Shown here piece by piece: positions 1 through 8,061 of a DNA stretch of 64,000 bases. Made by a program: the position numbers and the translations under genes. How positions within the stretch are numbered: the first letter of the stretch is position 1; every line of letters starts with the position of its first letter. This stretch comes from Bacteroidales bacterium UBA3143 (lineage in GTDB: Bacteria; Bacteroidota; Bacteroidia; Bacteroidales; Dysgonomonadaceae). The stretch is from positions 18,420 to 82,419 of the forward strand of contig DEZB01000020.1 in assembly GCA_002364735.1 (NCBI GenBank), read 5' to 3'. The notes below the pieces were generated by a model. The model was not told the origin of the DNA. It did no database searches and was given only the letters and a program-made list of their open reading frames with translations.

Positions 1-54
1 CTTCATTTTCGAAGCAAAGGTTTTTTCTCTTGATGTTTAAATTACTATCGTTGT

Positions 55-348
55 TTAAATACTTTTTTCAACATTCCACACAAAGGCACGTAGACCCAGT
101 TCAGGTGTTTTCTCATCCAGCTTTTTTAGAAAATCTAATAAGCCATCCACTTGATGATCTTCTACGACTGTGATGATAGCATTGTTCAGTGCTGGCCAAG
201 CTTTAGAACCATAATGAGGGTCACCCGTATTGCTACCCCTCCCAGTCAATGGTTTCCATGATGTGAAACCTCGAATATTTAAGTGGGTCATCTCTTCGGT
301 GATTCTATAATAGTGTGCTTGGTTGCACGTAATAAATATTGTTTTCAT
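55..348 (-). CDS. PII-like small protein at the end of the RND efflux operon
   Basis: A 97-residue protein with the look of the PII/CutA-like ferredoxin-fold family. Beta strand MKTIFITCNQ opens the chain. A T-loop-like segment GRGSNTGDPHYGSKAWP lies near residues 37-53, and the strand NAIITVVED follows. PII proteins are usually about 110 residues trimers that sense nucleotides or 2-oxoglutarate; this one is shorter and lacks the canonical uridylylated Tyr context, so nitrogen sensing should not be assumed. It is the last gene of the minus-strand operon, 34 nt after the RND pump stop, so it may modulate or report on the transporter (inference). Family placement is fairly good; the ligand is unknown. 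Confidence 0.72.
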   Translation of the reverse strand: MKTIFITCNQAHYYRITEEMTHLNIRGFTSWKPLTGRGSNTGDPHYGSKAWPALNNAIITVVEDHQVDGLLDFLKKLDEKTPELGLRAFVWNVEKSI

Positions 349-382
349 AAGTTTTTTTCTTTATCAATTGTATTTGTGTGTT

Positions 383-3300
383 TTACACCCTGTCTTTTGC
401 ATGTGTTGGATATATCCTTTTGTGTCTTCTCCTTGTATTTAAAACACCCCTGCTTGCAAACATTGCATACAATGTTGGTACAACAACAAGAGTAAGAGCA
501 GTCGAAAGAACTAAACCCCCGATAACACTGATACCCATAGTTTGCCAAAACTCAGAACCTTGACCAAGTGCTAATGCAAGAGGCAACATACCTAAACCTG
601 TGGTTGCTGCTGTCATTAACACAGGGCGCAACCTGGATCGACCAGCTTCTACAACAGAATACTGAATGGAACGTCCTCTATCCCTATTTACATTGATGTA
701 CTCAATGAGAATAATACCATTCTTCACAACAATACCAATCAACATAATTCCTCCAATTATACCCATCACATTCAGTGGGTGTCCAAACATCAACAAACTG
801 AGAACCGAACCTGTAAATGAGAATGGAATAGAAATCATAATAATTAATGGGTATGTAAACGACTCAAACTGACTCGCCATAACAATGTATACAAGAATTA
901 CTGAAATCATAAGAAGAATAAACAAGTCGGCAAATGCTTCTTGCTGATCCTCATAAGTACCTGCCAATTCTACGTCAACTCCGGCGGGTAATGAGACATT
1001 CTTCAACTCTCTATTTACATCATTAATAATTTCGCTTAATGCACGTTTATAAATGCTTCCTGTTACTGTAACTACACGCTCTCTATTTTGTCTCTCAATT
1101 TCAGGGAGAGATGATTCAAGGTTTACAGTTCCAATCTCTTTTACTCTTAATGCTTCACCTGTTGGTGTATAGAGAATAATATTTTCAATATCTGATATAG
1201 ACTGTCGATATTCTTCGCCATATCTTACACGTATATCATACTCATATCCTCTTTCACGAAATTGTGAAACTACAGTTCCGTTAATTCTGTTTCTAATAAA
1301 GTTGGAAGCTGTAGCAACATTCAAACCATTAAGAGCCAACTTTTCTCTATCGAATGATACATTATACTCTTGACGGAAATCGGGACGACTAATCTTAACG
1401 TCCCTTAGTCCTTCAATTACTGCTAATTTATCTCTTATTTCATTGGCCACTTCGTCAGTTTCTATGAGGTCGTATCCAAATACGTTTACTTCCACATTAG
1501 AACCACCGCTCATACCACCACCGCCACTACCACCAGGTTCTACTTGATACTCATGTAACTCAGGTATTTTAGCTAATTCAGTACGTATTTCATCAGAAAT
1601 TTGGAAAATATCTTTTGAGCGAGTTTTTGGTTTTCCAGTATTAATATTGAAACTCATGAGGTTATCAGCATTTTCACTCAATCCAGCAAAAGACGATCCA
1701 CTGGCAGTACCTACCTGGAATGATAATCTCTGAATTTCCGGAAATTTCTCTTGTAACATTTTAGTAATTTCTAAACCCATCTCTCTTGACACTTCCATTC
1801 GTGTTCCCGTTGGCATCCGAACACTCATAGCAATCATATCATTGTCAGAAGCTGGGAAAAACTCGGTTTTAATAAATTGAAATGATAGAATGATTGTAAT
1901 TAATAAAACTCCAAACGCACCAATTACTGTGACTGCACGATGGCCTACAGCCCACTCCAAAGTTTTGGAATAAAAATTATCCAACTTGCCTAACCAGCCT
2001 AAAACAGGTTTATGCAATTTGTCAAACCATGTATCTTCACTTTTGCCGCTTCTTAACATCTTAGATGCCAACATAGGAGTTAGTGTAAGTGCAGATGCAG
2101 TAGATACAACTATAATAACAGATATCATCCAACCTAACTGTTGAAACAATACTCCCGCCAAACCTGTAATAAGGGTCATTGGCAAGAATACAGCAAGTAT
2201 AGTTAATGATGATGCTATAACTGATAGAGAAACCTCGCCAGTAGCATGTATTGCTGCTTGTCTTGGTTCACTCCCTTTATCAAGATGGGAGGTGATGTTT
2301 TCTAACACCACAATAGCATCATCTACCACCAAGCCAATAGCAATGGAAAGTGCCGAAAGCGATATAATGTTGAGTGTATTGTTGGTAGCCATCAAATAGA
2401 AGAAAGATGCAATAAGCGAAATGGGTATGGTAAGCAAAATAATAAACGTTGCGCGCCATTTACCCAAGAAAAAGAGAACTACAAATGCAACTATAATCAA
2501 TGCTAATCCAATAGTTTGAACCAAACTATTTATGGAGCTTTCAATAGATTCTGATGTATCAATTATTACATCCAATTCAATATCTTCAGGAAGTGTTTCT
2601 TGAATCTTAAGCATCTCCTTTCTTACTGTAGTCGCAATTTGTACTGTGTTAGCCCCCGATTGCTTTTGAATAACAATCATCGCGCCTTTTTCACCATTAA
2701 CCCACGATTCTTGGACATTTGTTTCAATAGTGTCGTTTACAATGGCAACATCGCTTAAATAAACGTTTCTTCCATTTTGTGACATCACGACAATATTGCG
2801 CATATCATCACTCTCTTTAAACTCACCATCAAGGCGTAAGGAGAAAGTCTGGCTTCCCACGTTCATTGTACCACCTGGGATGTTCACATTTTCTTGCTGT
2901 ATTGCTGCAGCAAGTTGCTCGATAGTCAAATTATAACTTTCTAACCTTTCGGGTATAGCGTTAATTTGAATTTCTCTCTTTGGAGCACCAGCAATCATTA
3001 CAGTACCCACACCATCAATCCTTTGCAAGGGATTTGCTACCTGCTCATCCAATATTTTCTCAAGAGCATTTATACTCTCTCTTGCAGTAACTGAGTAAAA
3101 GATAACGGGTATCATATCAGTACTAAACTTAAATATGACTGGATTATCTGCACCATCAGGTAGTGCTGATTTTACAAGCTCTATTTTGTCTCGTATATCG
3201 CTCGTCGATTCATCAATGTTGCCGCCATACTCAAATTCGAGCGTAATTATTGAGATATTGTCTTGTGATTTTGAGGTTATTTTCTTTAACCCCTCTACAG

Positions 3301-3517
3301 CATTAAGTGCATTTTCCAGAGGTTCAGTAATGTTTGTTTCAATATCGCTGGAGCTGGCTCCACCATATGATGTCATCACAGTCAACTGGTTTGTTTCAAT
3401 CTCAGGAAGCAAGTCTATTGCTAATCTTGAATAGGCAAAAAGACCCATCAACACAATTGCCACAAAGACTAAAACTGTAGTAATTGGTTTTTTTACCGCT
3501 GATTCATATATTTTCAT
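383..3517 (-). CDS. RND-family efflux pump, inner-membrane permease (AcrB/HAE1 type)
   Basis: A 1044-residue protein, the usual length for tripartite RND pumps. The first membrane segment is at residues 12-30, and a large periplasmic porter region runs to about 330. A cluster of TM helices follows at about 335-540, including GLVVDDAIVVLEN with the proton-relay aspartates D399-D400. A second porter region and a second TM cluster come after this. Such pumps use the proton gradient to move drugs, bile salts or other hydrophobic compounds through an adaptor and TolC channel. Both partners lie directly upstream (adaptor 55 nt away). The absence of a Met-rich heavy-metal signature argues for the hydrophobic HAE family rather than CusA. 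The substrate is not predictable. Confidence 0.95.
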   Translation of the reverse strand: MKIYESAVKKPITTVLVFVAIVLMGLFAYSRLAIDLLPEIETNQLTVMTSYGGASSSDIETNITEPLENALNAVEGLKKITSKSQDNISIITLEFEYGGNIDESTSDIRDKIELVKSALPDGADNPVIFKFSTDMIPVIFYSVTARESINALEKILDEQVANPLQRIDGVGTVMIAGAPKREIQINAIPERLESYNLTIEQLAAAIQQENVNIPGGTMNVGSQTFSLRLDGEFKESDDMRNIVVMSQNGRNVYLSDVAIVNDTIETNVQESWVNGEKGAMIVIQKQSGANTVQIATTVRKEMLKIQETLPEDIELDVIIDTSESIESSINSLVQTIGLALIIVAFVVLFFLGKWRATFIILLTIPISLIASFFYLMATNNTLNIISLSALSIAIGLVVDDAIVVLENITSHLDKGSEPRQAAIHATGEVSLSVIASSLTILAVFLPMTLITGLAGVLFQQLGWMISVIIVVSTASALTLTPMLASKMLRSGKSEDTWFDKLHKPVLGWLGKLDNFYSKTLEWAVGHRAVTVIGAFGVLLITIILSFQFIKTEFFPASDNDMIAMSVRMPTGTRMEVSREMGLEITKMLQEKFPEIQRLSFQVGTASGSSFAGLSENADNLMSFNINTGKPKTRSKDIFQISDEIRTELAKIPELHEYQVEPGGSGGGGMSGGSNVEVNVFGYDLIETDEVANEIRDKLAVIEGLRDVKISRPDFRQEYNVSFDREKLALNGLNVATASNFIRNRINGTVVSQFRERGYEYDIRVRYGEEYRQSISDIENIILYTPTGEALRVKEIGTVNLESSLPEIERQNRERVVTVTGSIYKRALSEIINDVNRELKNVSLPAGVDVELAGTYEDQQEAFADLFILLMISVILVYIVMASQFESFTYPLIIMISIPFSFTGSVLSLLMFGHPLNVMGIIGGIMLIGIVVKNGIILIEYINVNRDRGRSIQYSVVEAGRSRLRPVLMTAATTGLGMLPLALALGQGSEFWQTMGISVIGGLVLSTALTLVVVPTLYAMFASRGVLNTRRRHKRIYPTHAKDRV

Positions 3518-3572
3518 ATTCTGTTTCTAATTTTTTAATGGTTGTTTAGTACCATTTTGAATGAAAGAAGTA

Positions 3573-4583
3573 TTATTGTACAACTTCAACTTCTTGATTA
3601 TCCGATAATCTTGATGCTCCAGCTACAACTATTTCGTCTCCTGCTTCTACACCTGAAATAACTTCGTAATAGCCTCCTAAATGTTGCCCTATCGTTATTA
3701 CTTTTTTATCGGCCTTGCCATCTTTAATTACAAAAACGTGTCTGTCGTTACTTCCAGTTTGTTTCAACACTGAAGCATCGGGAACTAAAATATTCTCTTT
3801 ACTACCAAGGTTTATGTTTACACGCGCAAACATGCCAGGACGAATACGTGAATCGGAGTTAGGGATACTAACTTCGACAGGAAATGTGTGCGATGCTTGA
3901 TTAATAGTTGGGTGTATCAAAGATATTTTACCAGTAAATTCTTCCTCAGGATAAACATCAACAGCCACTTGAACCTCCATTCCTTTACTAATCTGAGTGT
4001 ATAAGTTTTCGGATATATTTATTAGTAGTTTCACAGGATTGAAATTTTCTATTTGCAATATATGCATGCCTGCGGGCATATCACCAGAGTCGTAGTTTCT
4101 TTCTGTCACAATGCCATTAATTGGACTTGTTAGGGTAGTGTTTTCCGCCAAGTTGTTAAATGAAGTTTTTGCTACTGTTAGCTCCACTTCCAATTGCTCC
4201 AATTGCTGCTTGGATATTCCACCCACTTCATACAATTCTTTGTAACGTTGTAAATCACGTTCCAAATTAGCAATCTGAGTTTGAGATTGTGATAAATTTG
4301 TTTTATCTAAAGTAACCAGTGTTTGTCCTCTTCTTACTCTGTCGCCTACCTCTACATGTATTGTGCGAATGCGTGCAGGCATTGCGGGCGATATTTTATT
4401 AACTACATCAGATTGAACAGTTGCAGTGTACTCGCTTGACTGCATTACATCTGATTTAATAGCTGTCTCTACTTTCACTTTTGGTCTTGCAATTTCGTCT
4501 GTGTCCTCAGTCTTTGGTCCGCACGAAAAAAGCAAAGAGGCTCCCAAGAGCAGAAATAAGTGTGATAAATTTATACTTTTCAT
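3573..4583 (-). CDS. RND efflux periplasmic adaptor lipoprotein (membrane fusion protein)
   Basis: A 336-residue protein with a lipoprotein signal, LLLGASLLFSCG, placing the acylated Cys at residue 21. The order of segments is typical of HlyD/AcrA adaptors: a first biotinyl-lipoyl half (IRTIHVEVGDRVRRGQTLVTLD, about 92-113), a short alpha-helical hairpin (about 115-155), the second lipoyl half (TSPINGIVTERNYDSGDMP), a beta barrel, and a membrane-proximal domain ending VVAGASRLSDNQEVEVVQ. It bridges the RND permease and the outer-membrane channel. It sits between the genes for those two partners in the same operon. Confidence 0.94.
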   Translation of the reverse strand: MKSINLSHLFLLLGASLLFSCGPKTEDTDEIARPKVKVETAIKSDVMQSSEYTATVQSDVVNKISPAMPARIRTIHVEVGDRVRRGQTLVTLDKTNLSQSQTQIANLERDLQRYKELYEVGGISKQQLEQLEVELTVAKTSFNNLAENTTLTSPINGIVTERNYDSGDMPAGMHILQIENFNPVKLLINISENLYTQISKGMEVQVAVDVYPEEEFTGKISLIHPTINQASHTFPVEVSIPNSDSRIRPGMFARVNINLGSKENILVPDASVLKQTGSNDRHVFVIKDGKADKKVITIGQHLGGYYEVISGVEAGDEIVVAGASRLSDNQEVEVVQ

Positions 4584-4626
4584 AAGTGTTTTTATTTTAA
4601 TATCTTGTTTTATTCTTTTGTTTCTT

Positions 4627-6147
4627 TTAAAAAATAGCTTGATCTACGCCTATAACCTTTTCAAGCTCCGATTTGGCAGATACGTAATCGTAGATAGCAT
4701 TGTTGTACTGCAAGCCAGTGCTGGTAACTCCCAGCGATGCTTGGTTTACATCAACAATGGTACCCATACCTGTTTCGTAGCGCTTAAGAGCAATTTCGTA
4801 TCCTTTGTCTGCTTGTTCTTTAGCGGTTTTCAATGAGTTAACTTGCTCAATGCTTTTAGCTATTTGATTTATTTGGTTTTGCAACATCAGTTTAATTTGA
4901 CGCTCTGCGTCTTCACGTTGCATTTTAACCTGTTCTACTGTTAGTTTTGCTTCTTTAATTTCGTTGTGTTTTCTGCCACCATCAAAAATTGGGATTGCCA
5001 ATGTTATACCTGCTGTTGCGTAAGGATCCCATCTATAATCTTTGATGCGGAAGTCGTTGTTTTGACTCATATACTGATAGTTGAAATTTGCTGTAAGAGT
5101 AGGTAGGTATTGCGAAGTGCGTAATTCATATACTTTTTTTAATTGTTCCACTTGCAAGTCTATTTGACGCAAATCAGTATTGTTTACAAGCGAAAGATTT
5201 ACATCCAACAATTCGGCATACATTTTATCCTCATAGTTTTCTAACGATCCTTTTATACCCAACGGTACTTCTAAGTCAATTCCCATTAATGCTTTCAATC
5301 TTAATATAGCAAGTTGAACTGCATTCTTTGTTTGTAACATTTCAGGGATGATGTTTTGCAGTCTTACACTCGCTGTGATTAGGTCATATTCAGCAACTAA
5401 ACCTTGATCATATTTGTGTTGAATATCTTCCAGTACGGCTGATTCTGTATCGAATGTTTTTTTGTAAACATTGTATGAGTCTTGTGCTAACAATACACCA
5501 TAGAAGGCTTGTTTAACCTGATTGGCTAATTCTATTTTAGAAGAACGTGACTGTTCAACAGCCATTTCAATATCAATACTTGTTAGTTGAATGTTTTTCC
5601 AAAGCGATGGAACAATAATTGGCAAGTTTACAACTGCACCTGCTGTCCACATATTGGAACGTCCAAATTGAATTCCTTCTGCTTCTTCTGGTTCATCTGC
5701 AGGGTCTGGAGCAGGTCCACCCAACACCTTCCCTAATACCTCCACTATTTTCATTTCTTCGGGAGTAAATTCAGTCGGATCGATATCAGTTCCTAACCCT
5801 GCACCAAATCCGCCATCTAAATACATGGTTTGTTTCTTAATGGTACGAGTATATTGACCGACAAGATCAATTTGAGGGAAAAGTGCTGCTTGTGTGCTTT
5901 TTCGTGTATATTTCTTTTTCTCAATTTCCATGTCAGCCACTTTTATTGTGGGGTTTTCGTTCATTGCAATAGATAGTGCCAACTCCATATCAACTATTAA
6001 ACTGTCGGTTTCCATTAGTTGGGGTTCAGTGGAGTCTGCTCCAACAGTATAAGGCTTTTGAGCATACATAGTTGCTGAAAACAAGAACAATCCCATCGAT
6101 AAGGATATTGTTCGTATTGTTTTGTTTAGCTTTACTTTCATAATCAT
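4627..6147 (-). CDS. TolC-family outer-membrane efflux channel
   Basis: A 506-residue protein with an N-terminal signal peptide ending near SATMYAQ (residue 30). Two outer_membrane_efflux repeats follow, rich in heptad-like helices, for example LSIAMNENPTIKVADMEIEKKK and the C-terminal GYEIALKRYETGMGTIVDVNQA. An acidic/Pro-rich insertion (PAPDPADEPEEAEG, about residues 150-163) lies in the first half. It forms the exit duct for the RND pump. Met1 and Met3 are both possible starts; Met3 (6141) is equally credible. The gene begins 18 nt after the tetR stop, so it is co-transcribed with the regulator. Confidence 0.94.
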   Translation of the reverse strand: MIMKVKLNKTIRTISLSMGLFLFSATMYAQKPYTVGADSTEPQLMETDSLIVDMELALSIAMNENPTIKVADMEIEKKKYTRKSTQAALFPQIDLVGQYTRTIKKQTMYLDGGFGAGLGTDIDPTEFTPEEMKIVEVLGKVLGGPAPDPADEPEEAEGIQFGRSNMWTAGAVVNLPIIVPSLWKNIQLTSIDIEMAVEQSRSSKIELANQVKQAFYGVLLAQDSYNVYKKTFDTESAVLEDIQHKYDQGLVAEYDLITASVRLQNIIPEMLQTKNAVQLAILRLKALMGIDLEVPLGIKGSLENYEDKMYAELLDVNLSLVNNTDLRQIDLQVEQLKKVYELRTSQYLPTLTANFNYQYMSQNNDFRIKDYRWDPYATAGITLAIPIFDGGRKHNEIKEAKLTVEQVKMQREDAERQIKLMLQNQINQIAKSIEQVNSLKTAKEQADKGYEIALKRYETGMGTIVDVNQASLGVTSTGLQYNNAIYDYVSAKSELEKVIGVDQAIF

Positions 6148-6165
6148 TTTGTCTTGGTTTATTTT

Positions 6166-6783
6166 TTATACGTTTATATCTGAGTAATACTTTGTAAGAA
6201 ATGTATCTACAATTTCTATGCCAGCAGCAGTTGAAATGCCCCGTATGAAATTTATCATACTTGTAAAAAACAACTCCCAATTCGAAAAAGTTTTATTTGT
6301 CAAACGAGATGCATCAATAAATGTGCGATTGCTATCCTGTAGCAGAAATGAAACCACTTCTACGTTCAAATCTTTTCTAATTACTCCTTGCGCCATTCCC
6401 TCTTCCAAAAACTGTTTTATAAATATGATTCCCCTATTTTGCTGGTCAATCATTTCTTGTTTTGCTTTGGGATAATATTTCTTCACGTCGTCTAAAAATC
6501 TAACATTGAAAAAATCAAACTCTTTATGCATTTCAATAGTTCTTAGAAAGACATGAACAACTGTCTGTTCATTTTTAGACAAATCTTTCACATATTCTAT
6601 TTGCATCAATTCCAATTGGCGTATGTAATGCAATAGTAAGTCCTCTTTGTCTCTGAAGTTTTGATAAATAGTCCTTTTTGAGATTCCCAACTTCGAGGCA
6701 ATCTCATCCATTGATATTCTTTTTATGCCATGTTTTATAAAAAGAGTACCCGCTTCATCAATTATTCTATCTTTTAAATCCAT
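6166..6783 (-). CDS. TetR/AcrR-family transcriptional regulator of the efflux operon
   Basis: A 205-residue protein using the Met at 6783. A longer frame to 6858 exists, but its extra 25 residues are hydrophobic and would overlap the predicted promoter. The N-terminal helix-turn-helix (about residues 5-50) reads RIIDEAGTLFIKHGIKRISM and SKLGISKRTIYQNFRDKEDLL, the standard TetR_N pattern. The C-terminal ligand domain is unclassified. Being the first gene of the efflux operon, it probably autoregulates the whole unit by derepression when a pump substrate binds. This is inferred from gene order and family behaviour. Confidence 0.92.
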   Translation of the reverse strand: MDLKDRIIDEAGTLFIKHGIKRISMDEIASKLGISKRTIYQNFRDKEDLLLHYIRQLELMQIEYVKDLSKNEQTVVHVFLRTIEMHKEFDFFNVRFLDDVKKYYPKAKQEMIDQQNRGIIFIKQFLEEGMAQGVIRKDLNVEVVSFLLQDSNRTFIDASRLTNKTFSNWELFFTSMINFIRGISTAAGIEIVDTFLTKYYSDINV

Positions 6784-6803
6784 GTTTTTTATTTTGTAAT
6801 ATG

Positions 6804-6811
6804 CAAAGGTA
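6804..6811 (-). promoter_or_regulatory. -7 box of the tetR-efflux operon promoter
   Basis: Read on the minus strand the octamer is TACCTTTG, matching the Bacteroidota TAnnTTTG consensus, 20 nt upstream of the tetR start codon. No strong TTTG-type -33 element is evident. Confidence 0.6.
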
Positions 6812-7184
6812 ACAAAGAAAAACTCGAAACACACAATTAGTTTCCTAAGTATTAACAATCTTTACAATTAGAACTTGAAATGCAATAAGCTAATCAGTTT
6901 AATAGACAAGCAGGCGTTATAACTAATTGATAGTTATAAATATACTGATCATTTAAAAGGTCAGAATAATAGATAGTCGTTTTTTAAATGATAAGAATAT
7001 CTTCTGTAATCTGTTGAGGTAAATTGTTATGCACTTAAACACATATAGTCCGACCATCTATCTATGTATGAGTTGTTAAATTGCTGGTTGGGGTATAAGT
7101 GATGAATGAGTGAAACGTTCAGATTAAAGTTTTGTAATGTGTAAGCTAACTCGTTTTAGACTTTATACTTTAAAGTTTTTTATG
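6812..7184. other. Divergent intergenic region tetR / ispE
   Basis: No coding potential of note lies here. The stretch is AT-rich and contains one perfect inverted repeat (6917-6939) listed separately. No RNA gene, repeat array or terminator was recognised. Confidence 0.5.
6917..6939. promoter_or_regulatory. Perfect 9-bp inverted repeat, candidate operator
   Basis: Arms TTATAACTA and TAGTTATAA are separated by ATTGA. The site lies about 106 bp upstream of the tetR -7 box and 245 bp before the ispE -7 box. Palindromes of this size are bound by dimeric repressors such as TetR, but the distance from the promoter makes it only a candidate. Confidence 0.3.
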
Positions 7185-7192
7185 TAAGTTTG
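7185..7192 (+). promoter_or_regulatory. -7 box upstream of ispE
   Basis: The sequence TAAGTTTG fits TAnnTTTG. Its last three bases are a TTG in frame with ispE. The overlap argues that translation starts at the ATG at 7211 and not at that TTG. Confidence 0.6.
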
Positions 7193-7210
7193 CGTGATAA
7201 AAACTACACT

Positions 7211-8032
7211 ATGATCTGTTTTCCAAACGCAAAAATAAATTTAGGTCTCAATATCACCTCTAAAAGAGCAGATGGTTACCACAATATAGAAACTATTTTC
7301 TATCCCATTGCTTTAAAAGATGCTTTGGAGATTCTCCCTTCACAAAATCGAAAGGCATATATACTATTTGAAACAGGTATAGATATAAACAGTAGGGCAG
7401 AACAAAACTTGGTGATAAAAGCCCTCTCATTAGTTGGCGAACATAGAGATATTCCAAACATAGACATTTACTTATTAAAAAACATACCTTGTGGTGCTGG
7501 ATTGGGTGGTGGATCTTCTAATGCTTCATTTATACTCAAATTGCTCAATGAGACCTATTCATTAGGCTATACTTACTGCGAATTGATGCAATTCGCAGTA
7601 TCTTTAGGAGCTGACTGTGCATTTTTCTTGAAAAACAAGCCAGCATTTGCAAGTGGCATTGGCAACAATCTTGTAGATATTGATTTGTCACTCGATAACT
7701 ATTTCATGGTAGTGGTGAAACCAGATGTTTCTGTGTCAACCCAAGAGGCATACGCTTCAATAACTCCAAAGCAACCAGCAGTATCCTTACAAGAAATAGT
7801 AAAAATACCCATTAATGAATGGCGTAACTTAATGCAAAATGATTTCGAAACACCTATATTTAAAAAACATCCAGTTATAGGTGATATAAAACAAAGTTTA
7901 TATGATCAAGGCGCAGTTTATGCTTCAATGTCAGGTTCTGGAGCATCAGTTTATGGGCTTTTTGAGAAAAAACCAAGTGTTTGTTTTTCTGAAACCTTTC
8001 CTGATTATTTCGTCTGGAGAAATTACATTTAA
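7211..8032 (+). CDS. ispE: 4-diphosphocytidyl-2-C-methyl-D-erythritol kinase
   Basis: A 273-residue GHMP kinase, close to the usual 270-290 length. It phosphorylates the 2-hydroxyl of CDP-methylerythritol with ATP in the MEP pathway to isoprenoids. The N-terminus FPNAKINLGLNITSKRADGY carries the catalytic Lys/Asn region and the substrate-binding DGYH. The ATP loop is PCGAGLGGGSSNAS at about residues 94-107. The GHMP C-terminal motif is SMSGSGASVYGLF. The ATG at 7211 gives the standard IspE N-terminus; seven extra codons from a TTG would lie on the promoter. An S9 peptidase follows after 29 nt and may be co-transcribed. Confidence 0.95.
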   Translation: MICFPNAKINLGLNITSKRADGYHNIETIFYPIALKDALEILPSQNRKAYILFETGIDINSRAEQNLVIKALSLVGEHRDIPNIDIYLLKNIPCGAGLGGGSSNASFILKLLNETYSLGYTYCELMQFAVSLGADCAFFLKNKPAFASGIGNNLVDIDLSLDNYFMVVVKPDVSVSTQEAYASITPKQPAVSLQEIVKIPINEWRNLMQNDFETPIFKKHPVIGDIKQSLYDQGAVYASMSGSGASVYGLFEKKPSVCFSETFPDYFVWRNYI

Positions 8033-8061
8033 ACTCAAAATACAAATTTAAAATAAATCAT

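Noticed and set aside
4426..4836. 136-codon plus-strand frame across the adaptor/TolC junction
   Set aside because: It runs antisense to two confirmed genes and its translation is low-quality hydrophobic sequence.
6784..6858. Longer TetR reading frame
   Set aside because: The extension covers the promoter box and does not resemble TetR N-termini.
7190..7210. TTG start giving a seven-residue longer IspE
   Set aside because: The TTG is part of the TAAGTTTG -7 box, and the ATG at 7211 gives the standard IspE N-terminus.
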